Shown here: positions 1 through 9,272 of the stretch, in pieces
Numbering within the stretch: the first letter of the stretch is position 1
Layout of the letters: every line of letters begins with the position of its first letter
DNA from: CAVZAB01 sp963773155
GTDB taxonomy: Bacteria; Pseudomonadota; Alphaproteobacteria; Rhizobiales; Beijerinckiaceae
NCBI GenBank assembly: GCA_963773155.1
Contig: CAVZAB010000006.1
Span: forward strand, 1 to 64,000
Reading direction: 5' to 3'
Length of the DNA: 64,000 bases
The notes under the pieces: generated by a model
Databases searched by the model: none
Told to the model about the DNA's origin: nothing
What the model saw: the letters and a program-made list of their open reading frames with translations, nothing else
Translations under genes and position numbers: made by a program

Positions 1-1
1 C

Positions 2-658
2 AACGCCGAGCGGGCTAGAAAATTGCGCGGCGAACTCGTAAGCGGGGCGAGCGTGACTGCCGCGATTTACGGCGCCGGCTACGGCTCTTCAAGCCGCTTT
101 TATGAAAATGCTGGGGCGCGGCTCGGCATGTCGGCCAGCACCTATCGGGCAGGTGGCGCTGGTGTCCAAATCCGCTTTGCCGTGGGCCACTGCTCACTGG
201 GACCGATACTAGTCGCGGCAACGCCACGCGGTATTTGCGCCATTGAGTTTGCCGACGATCCGAATGCACTGGTGCAAGCCCTGCAGGACCGCTTCCCCAA
301 GGCGGAATTGATCGGCGCGGACCTGGCCTTCGAACGGCTTGTCGCGCATGTGGTCGGCGCCGTCGAATCGCCCGAAAAGGCCGCCGCCTTGCCGCTCGAT
401 ATTCGCGGCACGGCATTCCAGGAACGCGTCTGGCAGGCGCTAAGGGCGATACCTGCCGGTCAGACGGCGACCTATGTCGAAATCGCAGGCCGCATTGGAC
501 AGCCGAGAGCAACCCGCGCGGTGGCGCAGGCCTGCGCCGCCAATCCGGCGGCGCTCGCGATCCCTTGTCACCGGGTCATCTGTACTGACGGCGGGCTTGG
601 CGGCTACCGTTGGGGTGTCGAACGCAAGGCCGCCTTGCTTAGGCGGGAAACCCGGTGA
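2..658 (+). CDS. ada: Ada-type methylated-DNA--protein-cysteine methyltransferase, C-terminal part (5' end outside window)
   Basis: The reading frame is open from base 2, so the gene enters from outside the window. The first visible residues (RARKLRGELVSG, then a GYGSSSRFYE stretch) match the end of the AraC-type helix-turn-helix of Ada proteins. They are followed by the methyltransferase domain with the active-site motif IPCHRV (Cys codon 566-568). The protein transfers alkyl groups from O6-alkylguanine to its own cysteine, and Ada forms also activate transcription of repair genes. An internal TTG at 23 would give a shorter protein, but homology continues upstream of it, so I treat it as not the start. 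Whether the N-terminal zinc/phosphotriester domain is present cannot be seen. Confidence 0.88.
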   Translation, partial: NAERARKLRGELVSGASVTAAIYGAGYGSSSRFYENAGARLGMSASTYRAGGAGVQIRFAVGHCSLGPILVAATPRGICAIEFADDPNALVQALQDRFPKAELIGADLAFERLVAHVVGAVESPEKAAALPLDIRGTAFQERVWQALRAIPAGQTATYVEIAGRIGQPRATRAVAQACAANPAALAIPCHRVICTDGGLGGYRWGVERKAALLRRETR

Positions 659-1378
659 TTGCAAAGGTCGTCGCGCTTGCCGCCGGACTCGATCAGGGCG
701 GCCCTGGCCCGGTCTTGATTTCGACCGGCGAATCGCCGCGCTCATTTGGTCCGCCTTAGCGCATGAATGCGATTGGTGCGACGCTGCCCGATGTTGGCGC
801 TATTGAGCCTCGAGGAATGCGCCGCTCTTGCCGGCTACGGCGAACCGCGACTGCATCGTGATCGCCAGGCACGGTTTCGGTCGCGGCTATCATTGAGGCG
901 TTGCGGCGGGCTCCCTGTCCGAGGTCAGCGCCGATCGCCAAACGCTGGCAAATCGCTCGGTAGCGATGAGCCTCCCAACGGGCGGCAGACATTTTTGTCC
1001 CACTGTCACGCGGCCGGCCAGACAGAGCCGACGGCCTCGCTGTGACGCGGGCCGATCTCAATTGCCTGCAGCAAGTTCTCTACGGCCCCGGAGGTATTCC
1101 CGCTGCAGGTCGCGAACCTGCGGTCGGCTCGGCAACGGGATCTCGAGGGCGGCGAATTCGTCCTCATGCAGCAGCGATCGCACATGCAGTCGCGGGCACG
1201 CGTGGTGCCGCTTTGCAAGGCGAGGCCGTCATCTTTGCGGTGCTGCAGCCGCCCCGTTCAAAAAGAAGCGCGGCGTCTTTGGCGTAAAGCTGCTCCATGG
1301 CGGCGGCTTGAACGCCAATGCAACCGCTGTCATGCTTTGTCCGTGCCGCACCAGCGTCTGCGGCGAGGCAATCAGCGT
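659..1378. other. Long stretch without a recognisable gene between ada and livM
   Basis: About 720 bases. Short open frames exist on both strands, but none shows a recognisable domain, a good ribosome-binding site or a sensible length. On the minus strand, just downstream of livM, the readable segments switch frame repeatedly, as in a decayed gene, but I could not assign a parent family. No clear intrinsic terminator was seen for livM or ada. Confidence 0.5.
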
Positions 1379-2674
1379 CTATTGGTCGGGGATCAGGCCG
1401 CGCGGCGAAAAGCGCAGCACCAAAAGCAGTAGGATGCCCATGATCAAATAGCGCATTTGTTCCGCCGAATCGATCAGATGTGACTTGACGACACCGTCCG
1501 GCAACGGCTCGGCGAGGATGCGCATCAGCCACGAACCCGCCGGTTCGACTTCGACCCATAGGAACCAGATCAGAAAGGCGCCGAGAACCGAACCCCAATT
1601 GTTGCCGGAGCCGCCGACAATCACCATTACCCAGACTAAGAAGGTGAAACGCAGCGGTTGAAAACTGTTTGGCGTCAATTGACCGTCGAGCGTCGTCATC
1701 ATAGCGCCGGCAACGCCGATCACGGCGGTTCCGAGCACAAAAATATGTAGATGTCGCCGCTTAATGTCCTTGCCCATTGCCTCGGCCGCGATCTCGTTGT
1801 CCCGGATCGCTCGCATCATGCGGCCCCAGGGCGAGTGTTTGGCCCTTTGCGATAACCATAGAAGCGCCATGAGCACGACGACGAACAACAAGCTGTAGCA
1901 AAGTTTCACGACGATCGAGGCGGCTGTCTGCGGGTCGACGCCCCAACCGGTCGCCAAGGCGAGAAACCTTGCAGATTGCTGCAGGTCTACCTCATAGGGG
2001 ACAGGGCGTGGCAGCCCGATGACATTCTTGACGCCGCGGGCAAGCCAGTCCTCGTTGCGCATCACCGAGAGGATGATTTCGGCGATCCCGAGTGTGGCGA
2101 TCGCCAGATAATCCGAACGCAAACCGAGCGCGGTCTTGCCGACCAGCCAGGCCGCGGCCGCCGCCAAAAGGCCGCCGATCGGCCAGGCGAGCAGAACCGG
2201 CAGACCGAGACCGCCGATGCTCCCGGAAACCGATGGGTTGATTGCCTCGACCGCCCGCGCGCCGCCATCGAAAATCCAGCGATAGACGAAGAAGCTGCCG
2301 ATCAACAGCGCCAACAGGGCTGCATTGCGGACTGGGCCCGGCAGCATTCTGCTCCACAGCCGCATGGCCGCAAGCAGCGCCACGGCACCGAGACCAAGCG
2401 CCAGCGCGATGCGCCAGCCGCCGGCTTGCCAGGCGCCGGAATCGAAGGGGGTGGCGACGAGAACAACGGCGAGCCCGCCCAGCGCGGCAAATCCGCTTAA
2501 TCCGGCGTTGAACAGACCTGCGTAGCCCCATTGGATGTTCAGACCAAGCGCCATGATCGCCGAGATCAGCCCCATGTTGAAAATTTGCAGCGCAAGGTTC
2601 CAGCTCTGCAATTGGCCGACCAGGATAAACATCATGGCGAGCCCGGAAAAAAGGGCGAGGTTTCTCTGCCTCAC
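1379..2674 (-). CDS. livM: Branched-chain amino acid ABC transporter, permease LivM
   Basis: 431-residue polytopic inner-membrane protein with about ten hydrophobic segments. It carries the LivM-type cytoplasmic coupling loop (GRMMRAIRDNEIAAEAMG, roughly residues 285-302) that contacts the ATPases. It forms the transmembrane pore with LivH for uptake of Leu/Ile/Val-type or related substrates. The start is GTG at 2674, overlapping the livH stop as GTGA, which implies translational coupling. It is the last gene of the livJ-G-F-H-M set. The central region (about residues 85-165) is long and Ala/Leu-rich, making the protein larger than many LivM proteins. Substrate specificity cannot be read from the permease. 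Confidence 0.92.
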   Translation of the reverse strand: MRQRNLALFSGLAMMFILVGQLQSWNLALQIFNMGLISAIMALGLNIQWGYAGLFNAGLSGFAALGGLAVVLVATPFDSGAWQAGGWRIALALGLGAVALLAAMRLWSRMLPGPVRNAALLALLIGSFFVYRWIFDGGARAVEAINPSVSGSIGGLGLPVLLAWPIGGLLAAAAAWLVGKTALGLRSDYLAIATLGIAEIILSVMRNEDWLARGVKNVIGLPRPVPYEVDLQQSARFLALATGWGVDPQTAASIVVKLCYSLLFVVVLMALLWLSQRAKHSPWGRMMRAIRDNEIAAEAMGKDIKRRHLHIFVLGTAVIGVAGAMMTTLDGQLTPNSFQPLRFTFLVWVMVIVGGSGNNWGSVLGAFLIWFLWVEVEPAGSWLMRILAEPLPDGVVKSHLIDSAEQMRYLIMGILLLLVLRFSPRGLIPDQ

Positions 2675-3681
2675 AGCGATTTCCCGCTGAACAACCCGGT
2701 CGGTCTGAACAGGAGCACGACGACCAGGATGGCAAACGAAACCGCAAATTTGTAATCTGTCGACAGAAGCTGTGCCAGGCCGGTGGGCACCAGGGCTGAT
2801 GGTAGAAGGTAGGACAGCGCTTTCTTCCAGGCATAGGTCACCGCGATTTCGCTGAACGCGACAACAAAGCCACCGGCGACGGCGCCGAGCGGATTGCCGA
2901 GCCCGCCAACGACGGCGGCCGCAAAAATCGGCAGCAAGAGCTGAAAATAGTTAAATGGTTTGAAGGATTTATCAAGGCCGTACAAAACTCCGGCAATGGT
3001 CGCCAACGCGCCGACCAATAGCCACGTCACGCGGACCACCTTTTCCGGGTTGATCCCCGACAGCAGCGCCAGATCCTCGTTGTCTGAAAAGGCCCGCATC
3101 GACTTGCCGGTACGGGTAGTGCCCAGGAACCAGAACAGCGCCGCCACCACGACGAGCGCGGTCGCGATCGTGATTGCCGTTGTGACGCGGATCGCCAGTC
3201 CCTCCTCAAGCCCGCTCCACGCCTTGAACTGACTCGCGCTGACAAGAAAACGGGCGCCGTCCGCGAAATTTTGGTCGCCGACGCCGATGATGAAGCGGGT
3301 GAGGCCGTTCATCACGAACATAACGCCGGTCGACACGATGACCATGATGACCGGTGCCACGCGCCTCTTCCGGTAAAAGCGGTAGACGCCGCGATCGGTC
3401 AGCACAACGAGTGCAGCGGTCGCCGCTATGCCGAAGGGCAGCGCCAGAAGGGCGGTCGGCAGCACGCCGAAGTTCACGCCCATCGATTGGAACCACCAGG
3501 TGACGAGAATGGTGATCGTGGTGCCAAAGGCCATGGTGTCGCCATGCGCGAAATTGGAAAAACGCAGAATCCCGTAAACCAGGGTGACGCCGAGTGCGCC
3601 TAACGCCAATTGGGCTCCATAGGAAGTGGCTGGCACTATTACATAATTCATGAGTAGAACCAGAGCGTTGAGAAAATCCAC
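2671..3681 (-). CDS. livH: Branched-chain amino acid ABC transporter, permease LivH
   Basis: 336 residues, multi-spanning. It contains the LivH-type sequence LVYGILRFSNFAHGD near the N-terminus and the coupling loop GKSMRAFSDNEDLALLSG in the middle. It partners LivM in the membrane. The frame is open further upstream into livF, but the start is set at GTG 3681: it lies four bases after the livF TGA, has a G-rich Shine-Dalgarno (GGGGGG) about 8 bases upstream, and gives a protein of normal LivH length. An ATG at 3651 is an alternative start ten residues in. Confidence 0.9.
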   Translation of the reverse strand: MDFLNALVLLMNYVIVPATSYGAQLALGALGVTLVYGILRFSNFAHGDTMAFGTTITILVTWWFQSMGVNFGVLPTALLALPFGIAATAALVVLTDRGVYRFYRKRRVAPVIMVIVSTGVMFVMNGLTRFIIGVGDQNFADGARFLVSASQFKAWSGLEEGLAIRVTTAITIATALVVVAALFWFLGTTRTGKSMRAFSDNEDLALLSGINPEKVVRVTWLLVGALATIAGVLYGLDKSFKPFNYFQLLLPIFAAAVVGGLGNPLGAVAGGFVVAFSEIAVTYAWKKALSYLLPSALVPTGLAQLLSTDYKFAVSFAILVVVLLFRPTGLFSGKSL

Positions 3682-3685
3682 GGCG

Positions 3686-4390
3686 TCAGCCCCCCAGGAA
3701 TGTTCGGCGGACTTCGGGATTGGCCAAGAGTGCGGCGCCCGTGTCGGTGAAGCGGTTGGCCCCCTGCACCAGTACGTAGCCTTTGTCGGCGATCGACAGC
3801 GCCTGGCGGGCATTTTGTTCAACCATCAGAATAGAAATGCCGCTGCGGGCAACCTCGATGATCCGATCGAGCAATTCGTCCATCACGATCGGACTGACGC
3901 CGGCGGTCGGTTCGTCGAGCATCAGCACCTTGGGCCTTGTCATCAGCGCGCGGCCGACGGCGACCTGCTGGCGCTGACCACCCGACAGTTCGCCCGCAGC
4001 CTGACGGCGCTTGTCGCGCAGGATCGGAAACAGATCGTAGACTTGTTCCAGGGTTGGCCTGATGTCGTCGCGACGCAGGAAGGCGCCCATTTCGAGGTTT
4101 TCCTCGACCGTCATCGAGGTGAAGATATTTTGCGTCTGCGGGACGAAAGCCATGCCCATGGCGACGCGATCCTGCGGCGACAGGCCGGTGATGTCCACGC
4201 CGCCAAGACGAACTTGGCCGGAGCGCAGATTGAGCATTCCGAATACCGCCTTCATAGCGGTCGACTTGCCAGCGCCGTTAGGGCCAACGATCACGGCAAT
4301 CTCGCCCTTGTCGACGGCGAGTGTGCATTCGTGCAGGATGTCGACCGGCCCGTAGCCGCCCGTCATGCGCTCGCCGATCAGAAAGCTCAT
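3686..4390 (-). CDS. livF: Branched-chain amino acid ABC transporter, ATP-binding protein LivF
   Basis: 234-residue ABC ATPase of the LivF type, with Walker A GPNGAGKST (residues 36-44), signature LSGGQRQQ and Walker B LMLDEPTAG. It pairs with LivG on the cytoplasmic face and powers import. The ATG at 4390 overlaps the livG stop as ATGA, so the two ATPases are translationally coupled. It is followed four bases later by livH. Confidence 0.93.
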   Translation of the reverse strand: MSFLIGERMTGGYGPVDILHECTLAVDKGEIAVIVGPNGAGKSTAMKAVFGMLNLRSGQVRLGGVDITGLSPQDRVAMGMAFVPQTQNIFTSMTVEENLEMGAFLRRDDIRPTLEQVYDLFPILRDKRRQAAGELSGGQRQQVAVGRALMTRPKVLMLDEPTAGVSPIVMDELLDRIIEVARSGISILMVEQNARQALSIADKGYVLVQGANRFTDTGAALLANPEVRRTFLGG

Positions 4391-5172
4391 TCGACGCCGT
4401 GGATACTCCTGTTCTTCATTCCGGTGCCCAAATAGGCCTCGATTACCGCCTCATTCTCCATAATGTGGTCCGCGGTACCCTCGGCCAGGACCTTGCCTCC
4501 GGCCATCACGATCACCGGGTCGCAGAGGCGGGCGATGAAGTCCATATCGTGTTCGATGACGCAGAATGTATAGCCACGTTCACGGTTCAGGCGAAGGATG
4601 GCCTCGCCGATCGTGTTAAGAAGCGTCCGGTTCACGCCAGCGCCGACCTCGTCGAGAAAGACGATCTTGGCGTCGACCATCATTGTGCGACCGAGTTCGA
4701 GAAGCTTTTTTTGGCCGCCGGAGATTTGCTCGGCCTTCTGGTCGGCGAGTTGGCCGATGGTGAGAAAGTCGAGGACCTCGTCGGCCTTGCTGGCAAGCGC
4801 TCGCTCCTCGGCATCGACGCGGTCGCGCCGGAACCAGGCATTCCAAAGGCTTTCGCCGGATTGGCCCGATGGCACCATCATCAGATTTTCGCGCACCGTC
4901 ATCGAGCCGAACTCTTGGGCGATCTGGAAGGTGCGCAGCAGCCCCTTCTCGAACAGGGTGTGCGGCGGCAGCCCGGTAATATCTTCGCCGGCCATCAGCA
5001 CGCGGCCGGCGGTTGGCGGCAGTCGCCCGGCTATGACATTGAACAACGTACTTTTGCCGGCGCCGTTCGGACCGATCAGTCCGGTGATCGATCCGGCCCT
5101 TATTTTCAGCGAGGCGCCGTCCACCGCGTGGAACCCGCCGAAATGCTTGTGCAAGTGTTCGACGTCAATCAC
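4387..5172 (-). CDS. livG: Branched-chain amino acid ABC transporter, ATP-binding protein LivG
   Basis: 261-residue ABC ATPase with Walker A GPNGAGKST (34-42), signature ISGGQKK and a LivG-type tail (AEGTADHIMENEAVIEAYLG). Walker B reads VFLDEV rather than the common LDEP; the catalytic Glu is kept and only the following Pro is replaced. It is separated from livJ by about 110 bases containing a strong stem-loop, which suggests the ATPase/permease part is expressed at a lower level than the binding protein. Confidence 0.92.
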   Translation of the reverse strand: MIDVEHLHKHFGGFHAVDGASLKIRAGSITGLIGPNGAGKSTLFNVIAGRLPPTAGRVLMAGEDITGLPPHTLFEKGLLRTFQIAQEFGSMTVRENLMMVPSGQSGESLWNAWFRRDRVDAEERALASKADEVLDFLTIGQLADQKAEQISGGQKKLLELGRTMMVDAKIVFLDEVGAGVNRTLLNTIGEAILRLNRERGYTFCVIEHDMDFIARLCDPVIVMAGGKVLAEGTADHIMENEAVIEAYLGTGMKNRSIHGVE

Positions 5173-5238
5173 CCGGCATCTCCGAGGTGCCGCACCATTT
5201 GCGGCCGCCGCACGGCCTGGAAATCATCATGGCTAAGC

Positions 5239-5264
5239 CAACGGCCCGGAAAACCGGGCCGTTG
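5239..5264 (-). terminator. Stem-loop in the livJ-livG gap (partial terminator or mRNA-stabilising hairpin)
   Basis: Perfect 11-bp inverted repeat CAACGGCCCGG / CCGGGCCGTTG with a 4-base loop, just downstream of livJ in the direction of transcription. No U-run follows on the minus strand, so a full intrinsic terminator is unlikely. Hairpins after binding-protein genes often protect the upstream message and reduce read-through, which would give an excess of LivJ over the membrane parts. Confidence 0.6.
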
Positions 5265-5285
5265 CGCAAGCGTCGAGCCGACCGT

Positions 5286-6470
5286 TCACCGGTATTCGTC
5301 GGTGACCGGGACGCCGTCCTTGATCGTATAAATGCGATAGTTTCCGGCACTTTCGCCCGGTCCAATCAATTTGACGGCGGTTGCGCCCTCATAATCGACG
5401 CTCTTGCCTTCCGCGAGAAGCTTCAACCCCTTGGCCAATTCCCCTGGCAGGATCCTTTCTCCGGGGCCGTTGGCAACACCGATAACCTTGCCCTTGAAGG
5501 CGCCCGATTTTGAAGATTTCGCCGCCTGCATCGCCAACATAATCAACGCCGCCGCATCATAGGATTCCGGCGCGAAGGTCGAGGTCCCGTTCAGACCGGC
5601 AGCCTTGGCCATCGCCAGGAATTTTCGCGAGCCCTCATTGTCGATGCCCGGAACGTCGCCGAAAGTGCCGTCGAGCGGTTTGCCGATTGCCTTGATCAGG
5701 GATTCACCGAACATGCCATCCGGCAGATAGAATTTGCTGAAGGCGCCGGCATCGAGCGCGGCCCGGATAATGCCCTTGCCGCCTTGGTCGACATAGCCGG
5801 CGACCAGCAGAAGATCGCCGCCGGCCGAGGCCAATGCCCCGACCTCGGCCGAATAATCGGCCTTGCCGTCCTCATGGGCGGCAGCAATCGTGATTGTCCC
5901 GCCAGCCTTTTCGAAGGCCGCCTTGAAGGATTCGGCAAGCCCCTTGCCATAATCATTGTTGGTATAGGTCAGCGCCACTTTCTTGATGCCGCGGCCAATC
6001 AAAACGTCGCTCATCACTTGGCCCTGGCGCGCGTCGGATGGGGCGGTGCGGAAGAACAGCCCGTCGCTGGCTGCGGTCGAGAGCGCCGGCGAAGTTGCCG
6101 AGGGCGAGATCATCACGATCCCATTCGGCCGCGCGACGCTCTGCAGGACGGCACTGGTCACGCCGGAGCAGTCGCCGCCAACGATTGCGGTGACATGTTC
6201 GGCGGTCACCAGCCGCTCGGCGGCAGCGGTCGCGGCGGCGGCATCGGTGCAAGTGGAATCGCCGCGAACCACGCTGACTTTTGAATTGTCAAACAGCAGG
6301 CCGGAATCATTGACTTCCTTGACGGCCATTTCGACGGAACTCGCCATGGTTGGCGAAATGGATTCGATCGGGCCGGTAAATCCCAGCAGTATGCCGATCT
6401 TGATGTTTTCGGCCGTGGCTGACCCGGCAAGCAAGACGGTAGCGACGCCGGCTAAGAGCAGTCTCTTCAT
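5286..6470 (-). CDS. livJ: Branched-chain amino acid ABC transporter, periplasmic substrate-binding protein
   Basis: 394 residues after placing the start at ATG 6470, which has an excellent Shine-Dalgarno (GGAGGGAAAC) directly upstream; the frame is open 33 codons further. There is a clear signal peptide (MKRLLLAGVATVLLAGSATA) and then ENIKIGILLGFTGP, the first strand of the type I periplasmic-binding fold of LivJ/LivK/AmiC proteins. Two lobes follow with typical motifs such as VGGDCSG and YTNNDYGKGLAES. It captures the substrate in the periplasm and delivers it to LivH/LivM. Family members bind amino acids, amides or urea, so leucine-type specificity is assumed from the family rather than seen. 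Confidence 0.9.
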   Translation of the reverse strand: MKRLLLAGVATVLLAGSATAENIKIGILLGFTGPIESISPTMASSVEMAVKEVNDSGLLFDNSKVSVVRGDSTCTDAAAATAAAERLVTAEHVTAIVGGDCSGVTSAVLQSVARPNGIVMISPSATSPALSTAASDGLFFRTAPSDARQGQVMSDVLIGRGIKKVALTYTNNDYGKGLAESFKAAFEKAGGTITIAAAHEDGKADYSAEVGALASAGGDLLLVAGYVDQGGKGIIRAALDAGAFSKFYLPDGMFGESLIKAIGKPLDGTFGDVPGIDNEGSRKFLAMAKAAGLNGTSTFAPESYDAAALIMLAMQAAKSSKSGAFKGKVIGVANGPGERILPGELAKGLKLLAEGKSVDYEGATAVKLIGPGESAGNYRIYTIKDGVPVTDEYR

Positions 6471-7023
6471 GTTTCCCTCCCCAATTGGATTCGCTTTGCT
6501 CGCCAAAGCCCCTTCTGCTCGATGCCGGGAAGCGGGCGGGGTAGGGCGCGCAAGGATCCCTGTTCGCAAATTGCACCCGGTCGTACGGGCGACCTATCTA
6601 ACGCGCTTTGATCCTCGTCGGAAAGCCCCGATCAAGCCGAAAGCGGGTCGCCGGCAGCAAACGCAAGCCCCAGTCGCTTCCCGAAAGGCGGATTGAGGAA
6701 ACTGCGCGGCTGGACGATGATGCAGAAGCGCACAGTAAGATGCGGGAAGCTCGACCAAAAGGAGCCGGAATCGAGTTCGTCGCGGACGGGTAAGCCAAGC
6801 CGATCGGGGCGAAGGCAGCTGAAAAGATCTATCACCAAGGCAGGTCCACCCGATCCGGCGATTGCCGTCGTGCGCGTCTCGGCAATCGACATTGTACCCC
6901 TGCCGAGAACGGGTCTCGGTCTTCAACCGCTAGCCGCTTGCCTTGGCCGGACAGCCGGTTTATCGCCTTCGCCGCAAGCTGGTCGCCGGCGGTCGGCCCG
7001 GCGCTCCAACTGAGGCGACGACG
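6471..7023. other. Intergenic region between livJ and the GNAT gene
   Basis: About 550 bases upstream of both the liv operon (leftward) and the acetyltransferase (rightward). It must hold the liv promoter, but I found no convincing -35/-10 pair. Small open frames on both strands have no recognisable features. Confidence 0.4.
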
Positions 7024-7560
7024 ATGGCGAAAATCGAGCTATCCGCCTTGCGGGCCACGCCGGCGATTCGCTCGGCCCTGAGCGATATGCTCATTGAAGT
7101 TGTGGCCGGGGGCGGTTCGGTGAGCTTCATGCATCCGCTGGCGGCCAAAGCGGCACAGGATTTCTGGGATGGCGCGCTCGCCGCCGCCTTGCGCAACGAG
7201 CGGGTTATTCTCGGCGCCTTCGATGCTGCAACGCTTGTCGGCACGGTGAGTCTGTTGCTTGATTGCCCGCCGAACCAGCCGCATCGTGCCGAAATCGCCA
7301 AATTGATGACAAGACCCAGTCATCGCGGCCGCGGCATTGCAAGGACTTTGATGCAGGAAGCCGAGCGCATCGCCATCGAGCGGGCGCGAACGTTGATCGT
7401 TCTTGACACGGCCGCCGATGGCGGCGCCGCAGCCCTCTATGAGGCCCTGGGCTACAGGTTCGCGGAACTCATTCCCGATTATGCGTTGAAGCCCCACGGC
7501 GGCCTGACGGCGACCATGATTTATTGGAAGCGGCTCGCCGGCCATCCCGGCGATCTGTGA
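7024..7560 (+). CDS. GNAT family N-acetyltransferase
   Basis: 178 residues from ATG 7024; the frame is open 27 codons upstream but without homology. The acetyl-CoA-binding motif A of the GNAT fold is clear (MTRPSHRGRGIARTLMQEAE), preceded by a strand of the type LVGTVSLLLDCPPNQPHRAEIAKL and followed by the C-terminal motif B region (AAALYEALGYRF). Such proteins transfer acetyl from acetyl-CoA to an amine; the substrate is unknown. The gene lies 107 bases upstream of bchE on the same strand, but the FNR-type box between them suggests bchE has its own promoter. Confidence 0.82.
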   Translation: MAKIELSALRATPAIRSALSDMLIEVVAGGGSVSFMHPLAAKAAQDFWDGALAAALRNERVILGAFDAATLVGTVSLLLDCPPNQPHRAEIAKLMTRPSHRGRGIARTLMQEAERIAIERARTLIVLDTAADGGAAALYEALGYRFAELIPDYALKPHGGLTATMIYWKRLAGHPGDL

Positions 7561-7601
7561 TCCTTGCCTTGGGCCATCGAGGTCCTGGGTCCCATTGCAG
7601 T

Positions 7602-7615
7602 TTGATTCAAATCAA
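7602..7615 (+). promoter_or_regulatory. FNR/FixK-type binding site upstream of bchE
   Basis: TTGATTCAAATCAA is an exact match to the FNR consensus TTGAT-N4-ATCAA. Its centre lies about 59 bases before the bchE ATG. A class II activator position (centre near -41.5) would place the transcript start near 7650 with a -10-like CATTCT at 7638-7643. FnrL-type control of bchE is established in Rhodobacter. Here the site suggests that the oxygen-independent cyclase is switched on when oxygen falls. Confidence 0.78.
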
Positions 7616-7667
7616 AACGGTCAACCAAATTGGACGTCATTCTGTCTTGACAACAGAGGGCCGGACC

Positions 7668-9272
7668 ATGCGCATTCTGCTTCTGCACCCCAATTACCAT
7701 TCCGGCGGAGCGGAGATCGCAGGCAATTGGCCGCCAGCCTGGGCAGCCTACCTTGCCGGGTCACTCAAGGCGGCCGGTTTCGCCGATATTCGCTTCGTCG
7801 ATGCGATGACCAACAATCTCTCCGAAGCGCAAGTCCGCCAAATCCTGATCGACGAGTGTCCCGACATCGTCGGGACGACGGCAATTACGCCGTCGATCTA
7901 TAAAGCTGAACGGCTGCTGCAGCTGGCCAAAGAGGTTCATCCACAAACCCTGACCGTGCTGGGCGGTATCCACGCAACCTTCATGTATCAGCAGGTCCTG
8001 GCGGAAGCGCCTTGGATTGATGCGATTGTCCGCGGCGAGGGCGAGGAGATTTTTGTCAATTTGGTCAAATCGGTGAACGCCGGTTGCTTCGAAGCGCAAA
8101 GGGGTGGAATCAAGGGACTTGCTTTTCGGCAGGATGATCAGGTGGTTGCAACCCCTGCGGCGCCGACGATCAAGAACCTCGACGCGATCACGCCGGATTG
8201 GGGCGTACTGGAATGGCAGAAATACATCTACGTACCGATGGGCAAACGGGTCGCCATTCCAAATATGGCCCGCGGCTGTCCGTTCACCTGCAGTTTCTGC
8301 TCGCAATGGAAATTCTGGCGGGATTACCGGATCCGCGATCCGAAACGGGTTGTCGATGAGATCGAAACGCTTGTTCGCGACTACGACGTCGGTTTCTTTA
8401 TTCTGGCCGACGAGGAGCCTACCATCAATAAGAAGAAATTCGTGGCTTTCTGCGAGGAATTAATCCGGCGCGACCTCGGCATTCTCTGGGGCATCAACAC
8501 CAGGGTCACCGACATTCTGCGTGACGAGGCCTTGCTGTCTCTGTACCGCAAGGCCGGACTGATCCATGTGTCGCTTGGCACCGAGGCCGCGGCCCAACTG
8601 AAGCTCGACCGCTTCAACAAGGAGACGACGGTCGCCCAGAACAAGAAGGCAATTCAATTGCTGCGCGATGCTGGAATTGTCGTCGAGGCGCAATTCATCG
8701 TGGGTCTCGAGAACGAAACACGCGAAACGCTCGAAGAAACCTATCGGATGGCGCGCGACTGGCAGCCGGACCTGGCCAACTGGGCAATGTACACGCCCTG
8801 GCCGTTTTCCGATCTGTTCCGCGAATTGGGGGACAAGGTCGAGGTCTTCGATTACGAAAAATACAATTTCGTCACCCCGATCATGAAGCCCGACGCGATG
8901 GACCGATCCGAGCTGCTGGACCGGGTCATGCACAATTACCGACGATTCTATACGAACAAGGCCCTATTCTCGTACCCATGGTCTGGTTCGGGCGCCAGAC
9001 GACGCTATTTGCTCGGCTGCCTCAAAGCCTTTCTGAAAGCCGGCTTCGAGCGCAAATTCTACGATCTCGGTCGCGTCAATTATTGGGGACCGCAAACCAA
9101 GAACAAGGTCGATTTTGGCTTCGACATGTCGCGTCAGCGCGCCGATATGACCCGGGTTGAATGGCAGACAAGCCACAATCGCAGGATCGGCGGGTCTCAG
9201 CAGGCCGAAATCATGGCTTGCGGCGGTGGCCACCAGCAGCTCGACGAAACGGGAAAACAGGCGGCTCAGTGA
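7668..9272 (+). CDS. bchE: Anaerobic Mg-protoporphyrin IX monomethyl ester (oxidative) cyclase, cobalamin/radical SAM
   Basis: 534 residues. The N-terminus MRILLLHPNYHSGGAEIAG is characteristic of BchE. A B12-binding-like Rossmann domain spans about residues 1-150, and the radical SAM motif CxxxCxxC is at Cys204, 208 and 211 (RGCPFTCSFC). BchE closes ring E of bacteriochlorophyll without oxygen, taking the inserted oxygen from water. The start is ATG 7668 with AGAGGG seven bases upstream; the open frame extends into the preceding gap without homology. The length is a little below the usual 550-575, the difference being in the C-terminal tail. It overlaps bchJ as TGATG, so the two are coupled. 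It sits alone with bchJ; no other bch, crt or puf gene is in the window. Confidence 0.93.
   Translation: MRILLLHPNYHSGGAEIAGNWPPAWAAYLAGSLKAAGFADIRFVDAMTNNLSEAQVRQILIDECPDIVGTTAITPSIYKAERLLQLAKEVHPQTLTVLGGIHATFMYQQVLAEAPWIDAIVRGEGEEIFVNLVKSVNAGCFEAQRGGIKGLAFRQDDQVVATPAAPTIKNLDAITPDWGVLEWQKYIYVPMGKRVAIPNMARGCPFTCSFCSQWKFWRDYRIRDPKRVVDEIETLVRDYDVGFFILADEEPTINKKKFVAFCEELIRRDLGILWGINTRVTDILRDEALLSLYRKAGLIHVSLGTEAAAQLKLDRFNKETTVAQNKKAIQLLRDAGIVVEAQFIVGLENETRETLEETYRMARDWQPDLANWAMYTPWPFSDLFRELGDKVEVFDYEKYNFVTPIMKPDAMDRSELLDRVMHNYRRFYTNKALFSYPWSGSGARRRYLLGCLKAFLKAGFERKFYDLGRVNYWGPQTKNKVDFGFDMSRQRADMTRVEWQTSHNRRIGGSQQAEIMACGGGHQQLDETGKQAAQ

Noticed and set aside
5239..5264. Full intrinsic terminator after livJ
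   Set aside because: Strong stem but no U-run, so kept only as a stem-loop or partial terminator.
7643..7652. TGTC-TT-GACA palindrome before bchE as a PpsR/CrtJ site
   Set aside because: PpsR sites are TGT-N12-ACA; the spacing here is far too short. The FNR-type box is the only convincing operator.
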